Shown here: positions 60,576 to 64,000 of the stretch, piece by piece
How positions within the stretch are numbered: the stretch's first letter is position 1
How the letters are laid out: every line of letters starts with the position of its first letter
NCBI GenBank assembly: GCA_021442155.1
Contig: CM038214.1
Span: 144,494,488-144,558,487 of the forward strand
DNA from: Cymbidium sinense
Lineage: Eukaryota > Streptophyta > Magnoliopsida > Asparagales > Orchidaceae
Reading direction: 5' to 3'
Length of the DNA: 64,000 bases
Notes under the pieces: model-generated
What the model was told of the DNA's origin: nothing
Databases searched by the model: none
What the model saw: only the letters and a program-made list of their open reading frames with translations
Position numbers and translations under genes: made by a program

Positions 60576-61030
60576 TTTTTTTTTAATAAAGAACAAATTT
60601 AGAATCAATATTTCTTCTTTTTGATTTCATCAACCAAGTTAAACACTAAGTATTTTAAGGCACAAGAGACGACATAGATAAAAAATAAGCACGCATAGAG
60701 CAAATGAAAACCGCTAGATAACTAGAACTGCCACTATAATAAACTCACAGTTCCATAAGCAGCAGATCAGATTAGTCGTTCTTTAGTTTCTCCAGTTCCC
60801 ATCAAAAGGCCTCTCGAATAGCGAGATCCATCATCATATCTCGGATCTCTACCTCTGGCACCACCACGACTGTAACCTCCCTCGCTCCTCCCACTTTCCA
60901 TAATTACCACTACTCCGAGCACCACCTCCATATCCACGAGATCTGTGATCCTCCACCACCACTCAGATAACCCCTTAGCCTTTTCCTCCATGTTGGTGGA
61001 TTAGGTGTTAAGCTGTTGTGGTGATGTTTA
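60576..61030 (-). pseudogene. GR-RBP gene 3' fragment, copy 9
   Basis: The glycine-rich part (GGYSRGGARGRDPRYDDGSR, YSRG) and the GNWRN relic are readable, the latter out of frame after a deletion near 60810. The RRM remnant is nearly lost: only GATGATG-like words on + near 61000-61030 remain. The 3' untranslated region and A-run end are typical. Confidence 0.82.
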
Positions 61031-61166
61031 GTGGTGTTTTTAGGTTTAGGTTATTAGGTTTATTTTAGGTTTATTTTGTTTAGGTTTAGGTTTTATTTAG
61101 TTTTATTTTATTTTATTTTAGGTTTATTATATGTTATTTTTTATTTTATTTATTTTTATTTTTAGT

Positions 61167-61197
<31 letters not shown>

Positions 61198-62781
61198 TAT
61201 TTTATTTTATTTTTTTATTTTATTTTAGGTTTATTTTATTTTATTTTTATTTATAGGTTTTATTTATTTTTTTTTAGTTTTTTTAGGTTTATTTTGGGTT
61301 TAGGGTTTAGAGTTTAGGGGTTTTAGGGTTTAAGGTTTTAGGGTTTAGTGTTTAGGCTTAGGGTTTAGGGTTTAGGATTTATTATTTAGTCTTTAGTGTT
61401 TAGGGCTTTTAGGGTTTACAGTTTAGTGTTTATGGTTCACTGAGGGTTTAGGGTTAGTTTAGGGTTTAGAGTTTAAGGTTCAGGGTTTTGTCTTTAGGGT
61501 TTTTTTAGGGTTTAGGGTTTTAGTGTTTAAATTTTAGGGTTTAGGGTTTAGTTAAGGTTAAGGTTAAGGGTTTATGGTTTATGGTTTAGGGTTAGTTTAA
61601 GGTTTTAGGTTTTTTAGGATTTAGGGTTTAGGGTTTAAGGTTTAGGGTTTAGGGTTTAGGGTTTCGAGGTTTAGGGTTTAGGGTTAGGGTTTTTTTATTT
61701 GTTTATTTTTATTTTTTTATTTTTTTTAAATTAAGTAAACTAGTACATTTAGATTTATTTAGTTTAGTTTTTATTTACTTTAGTTTATTTTCTATTTTAT
61801 TTTTATTTAGGTTTATTTTTTTTATTTAGTTTAGTTTATTTATTTTTGGTTTATTTATTTTATATTAGGTTTTTTATTTCAGTTTATTTTTCCAGGTTTA
61901 GGTTTAGGTTTAGGTTTATGTTTATTTTTTTAATTTAGTTTTATTTTTTTAATTTTTAGGTTTAGGTTTTATTTTTTATTTTTAGGTTTAAGTTTAGGTT
62001 TTATTTTATTTTTTTAGGTTTAGGTTTTAGGTTTTATTTTTTAGTTTAGGTTTTTGTTTATTTTTAATTTATTTTATTTTATTTAGTTTAGTTTTAAGTT
62101 TAGGCTTAGGTTTAGCTTATTTTAGGTTTATGTTTAGGTTTTATTTATTTTAATTTAGTTTATTTTAGTTTAGGTTTAGGTTTATTTTCTTTTTATTTTA
62201 GGTTTAGGTTTTTTTTAGTTTAGGGTTTAGGTTTTATTTTTTATTTATTTTTAAGTTTATTTTTAAGTTTATTTTTTATGCATTAAGTATTTATTTAGTT
62301 TTTATTTTATTTTAGTTCAAGTTTATTTTATTTTTCTTTTAGATTTAGTTTTATTTTATTTAGTTTTTTTATTTTTTTAGTTTAGTTTAGGCTTTTACTT
62401 ATTTTATTTTATTTTAGTTTAATTTTTATTTTATTTTCTTTTTAGGTTTTGGTTTAGGTGGTTTAGTTTATGTTTTATTTTATTTTTATTTTATTCTACT
62501 TTTAATTATTTATTTATTTATTTATTTTTAGTTTAGTTTAGGGTTTAAGTTTTAGGTTTAATTTAGGGTTTAGGGTTTATGGTGGGGTTTAAGTTTAGGG
62601 TTTGGGGTTTAGGGTTTAAGGTTTAGGGGTTTAGGTTTAGGTTTTTAGGTTTTAAGTTTTAGGTTTAGGGTTTAGGGTTGTAGATTTAGGGTTTAGGGTT
62701 TTTTTTTTTTAGTTTAGGGTTTAGGGTTTAGGGTTTAGGTTGTAGGTTTAGTTCAGGTTTTAGTTTAGGTTTTTGGTTTTG
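61031..62781 (+). repeat. Telomere-derived satellite unit
   Basis: TTTAGG/TTTATTTT text (61031-61290), TTTAGGG-rich text (61290-61690), anchor AAATTAAGTAAACTAGTAC near 61728, then another T-rich part and a TTTAGGG-rich end (62530-62780). Confidence 0.8.
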
Positions 62782-63256
62782 GTTTTAACAAAGAACAAAT
62801 TATTCAATATTTCTTCTTTTGATTTCATCAACCAAGTAAAACACCAAGTTTTCTAAGACATACATAGATATAAAATGAGCACGCATAGAGCAAATCAAAA
62901 ACCCTAGATAACTAGAATCATCTATATTATAAAGACATAGTTCCATAAGCGGCATATCGGATCGGTCGTTCTTCAGTTTCTCCTATTCCCATCATAACCA
63001 CCCCGGACACTCGAGTATCGGGATCCACCATCATATCCCCTATCTCTCCCTCTACCACTACCATGAATGTAACCTCCGTCGCTCCTCCCGCTTCCATAAC
63101 CACCACTGCTCTGACTACCACCACCATATCCATCATCACATCCACATCCCCCACCACCACTACGATAACTGTAGCCTCCACCTTTGCCTCTACTGCGAGA
63201 TCTAGACTAAGCCTGGTTGATGGTGTTGTTGCTGCTATCAAGCTTCTACCCATTCT
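62782..63256 (-). pseudogene. GR-RBP gene 3' fragment, copy 10
   Basis: The minus strand reads KLDSSNNTINQA, a stop, then an uninterrupted frame of about 80 codons: SRSRSRGKGGGYSYRSGGGG, GYGGGSQSSGGYGSGRSDGG, RGRDRGYDGGSRYSS, ending GNRRN-TGA where the family has GNWRN. It keeps the longest open glycine-rich tail among the copies, although the RRM part is broken. The 3' untranslated region matches the other copies. Confidence 0.88.
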
Positions 63257-63979
63257 TAGGGTTTAGGTTTAAGTTTAGGTTTATTAGGTTTTAGGGTTTA
63301 GGTTTTTTTATTTATTTATTTTTTAGGTTTATTTTTTTAGGTTTATGTTTTTTTTTTTTATTTTATTTTATTTTGGGTTTTAGGTTTATTTGATTTTATT
63401 TTACATTTTGTTTTTATTTAGGTTTTTTATTCTTGGGTTTTCATTTAATTTTTTAGTTTAGTTTAGGTTATTATTTATTTTATTTTTATTTATTTTTATT
63501 AAATGTTTTTTGTTTACATTTAAGTTTTATTTTATGATATTATTTTATTCTTTATTTTTTATTTATTTAGGTTTAGGTTTATTTATTTATTTTTTAGGTT
63601 TTATTTAGTTTAGTTTAGGTTTTTTAGGTTTAGGGTTTTAGGGTAGGGTATAGTTTAGGGATTAGGGTTTTAGGGTTTAAGTAGGGTTTAGGAAAGAGGG
63701 GTTTTGGCATTGGGTTTAGTTAGGCTTTGGATTTAGTTTTAGGATTTAGGGATGGTAGTCAACAGGCAGGGTTTAAGATTTGGAGTTTAGGATTTAGGAT
63801 TTAAAGTTTAAGTGGTTTGGGTTTAGGTTTTAGGTTGGGGTTAGGGTTTATGGTTTAGGGGTTATGGAGGGTTTAGGTTGGGGTAGGTTTAGGGTTTAGT
63901 ATTTTATTTAGATTTAGGGTTTAGGTTTTTTTAGTATAGGTTTGTTTAGGTCAGTTTTAGTTTAGGTTTAGGGTTTTGG
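63257..63979 (+). repeat. Telomere-derived satellite with G-rich patches
   Basis: T-rich TTTATTTT text (63290-63610), then TTTAGGG variants mixed with unusual G-rich words (GGAAAGAGGGG, GGATGGTAGTCAACAGGCAG) at 63640-63870. It ends at the poly(T) edge of the next GR-RBP fragment. Confidence 0.75.
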
Positions 63980-64000
63980 TTTTTTTAACAGAGAACAAAT
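63980..64000 (-). pseudogene. Start of an eleventh GR-RBP fragment, cut by the window end
   Basis: TTTTTTTAACAGAGAACAAAT on + is the same poly(A)/3' UTR edge that opens copies 3, 8 and others. Only 21 bases are visible, so the identification rests on the position after a TTTAGG stretch and on the exact word. Confidence 0.6.

Overview
The window looks like gene-poor nuclear DNA of a flowering plant. The evidence is the large amount of TTTAGGG-type (plant telomere-like) repeat, decayed plant-type Ty3/gypsy and LINE retroelements, and many broken copies of the 3' end of a plant glycine-rich RNA-binding protein (GR-RBP) gene. A monocot is possible but not shown. I see no intact protein gene, no tRNA or rRNA gene and no CRISPR array. 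Every recognisable coding remnant carries stops or frameshifts.

Layout. Block 1 (1-6120) is the tail of a large repeated unit: a Tat-like retroelement 3' non-coding region (1-3420), degenerate TTTAGGG repeat, an antisense GR-RBP fragment (3849-4302), then T-rich TTTAGG/TTTATTT repeat. From 6121 to 10980 lies AT-rich sequence without recognisable genes, holding three 250-bp tandem units (8600-9290). Block 2 (10981-34721) starts with retroelement leader-like DNA and a TTGGGTCAA-rich stretch. It continues with a decayed Tat-like pol (protease, reverse transcriptase, RNase H, integrase; 13680-17995), the same 3' region (18050-21761), the same telomere-like/GR-RBP module (21762-22642), and about 12 kb of telomere-derived satellite with two further GR-RBP fragments. 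Block 3 (34722-64000) repeats this plan: leader (34722-35640), Tat-like pol (35640-39640), 3' region (39650-43534), telomere-like/GR-RBP module (43535-44458), and satellite to the end of the window with six more GR-RBP fragments. A 7.3-kb decayed LINE on the minus strand (about 49435-56700) interrupts this last satellite.

Most striking is the composite satellite. A fragment of about 450-490 bp, made of the last part of the GR-RBP coding region plus its 3' untranslated region and a poly(A)-like end, sits inside telomere-like DNA with the same two junctions in copy after copy. It recurs eleven times, counting a truncated copy and one cut by the window edge. Between copies lies a repeat of about 0.85-2 kb, rich in TTTAGG and TTTATTT, that often restarts at an AATTAAGTAAACT anchor. 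The simplest history is one retroposition of a GR-RBP mRNA 3' end into telomere-like repeat, then amplification of the composite and its duplication with a neighbouring Tat-like element at spacings of about 18.3 and 21.8 kb. All telomere-like arrays have the G-rich strand on +, and all GR-RBP fragments lie on -, so + transcripts would be antisense to GR-RBP mRNA. No function is demonstrated by the sequence. All boundaries were read by eye and are approximate.
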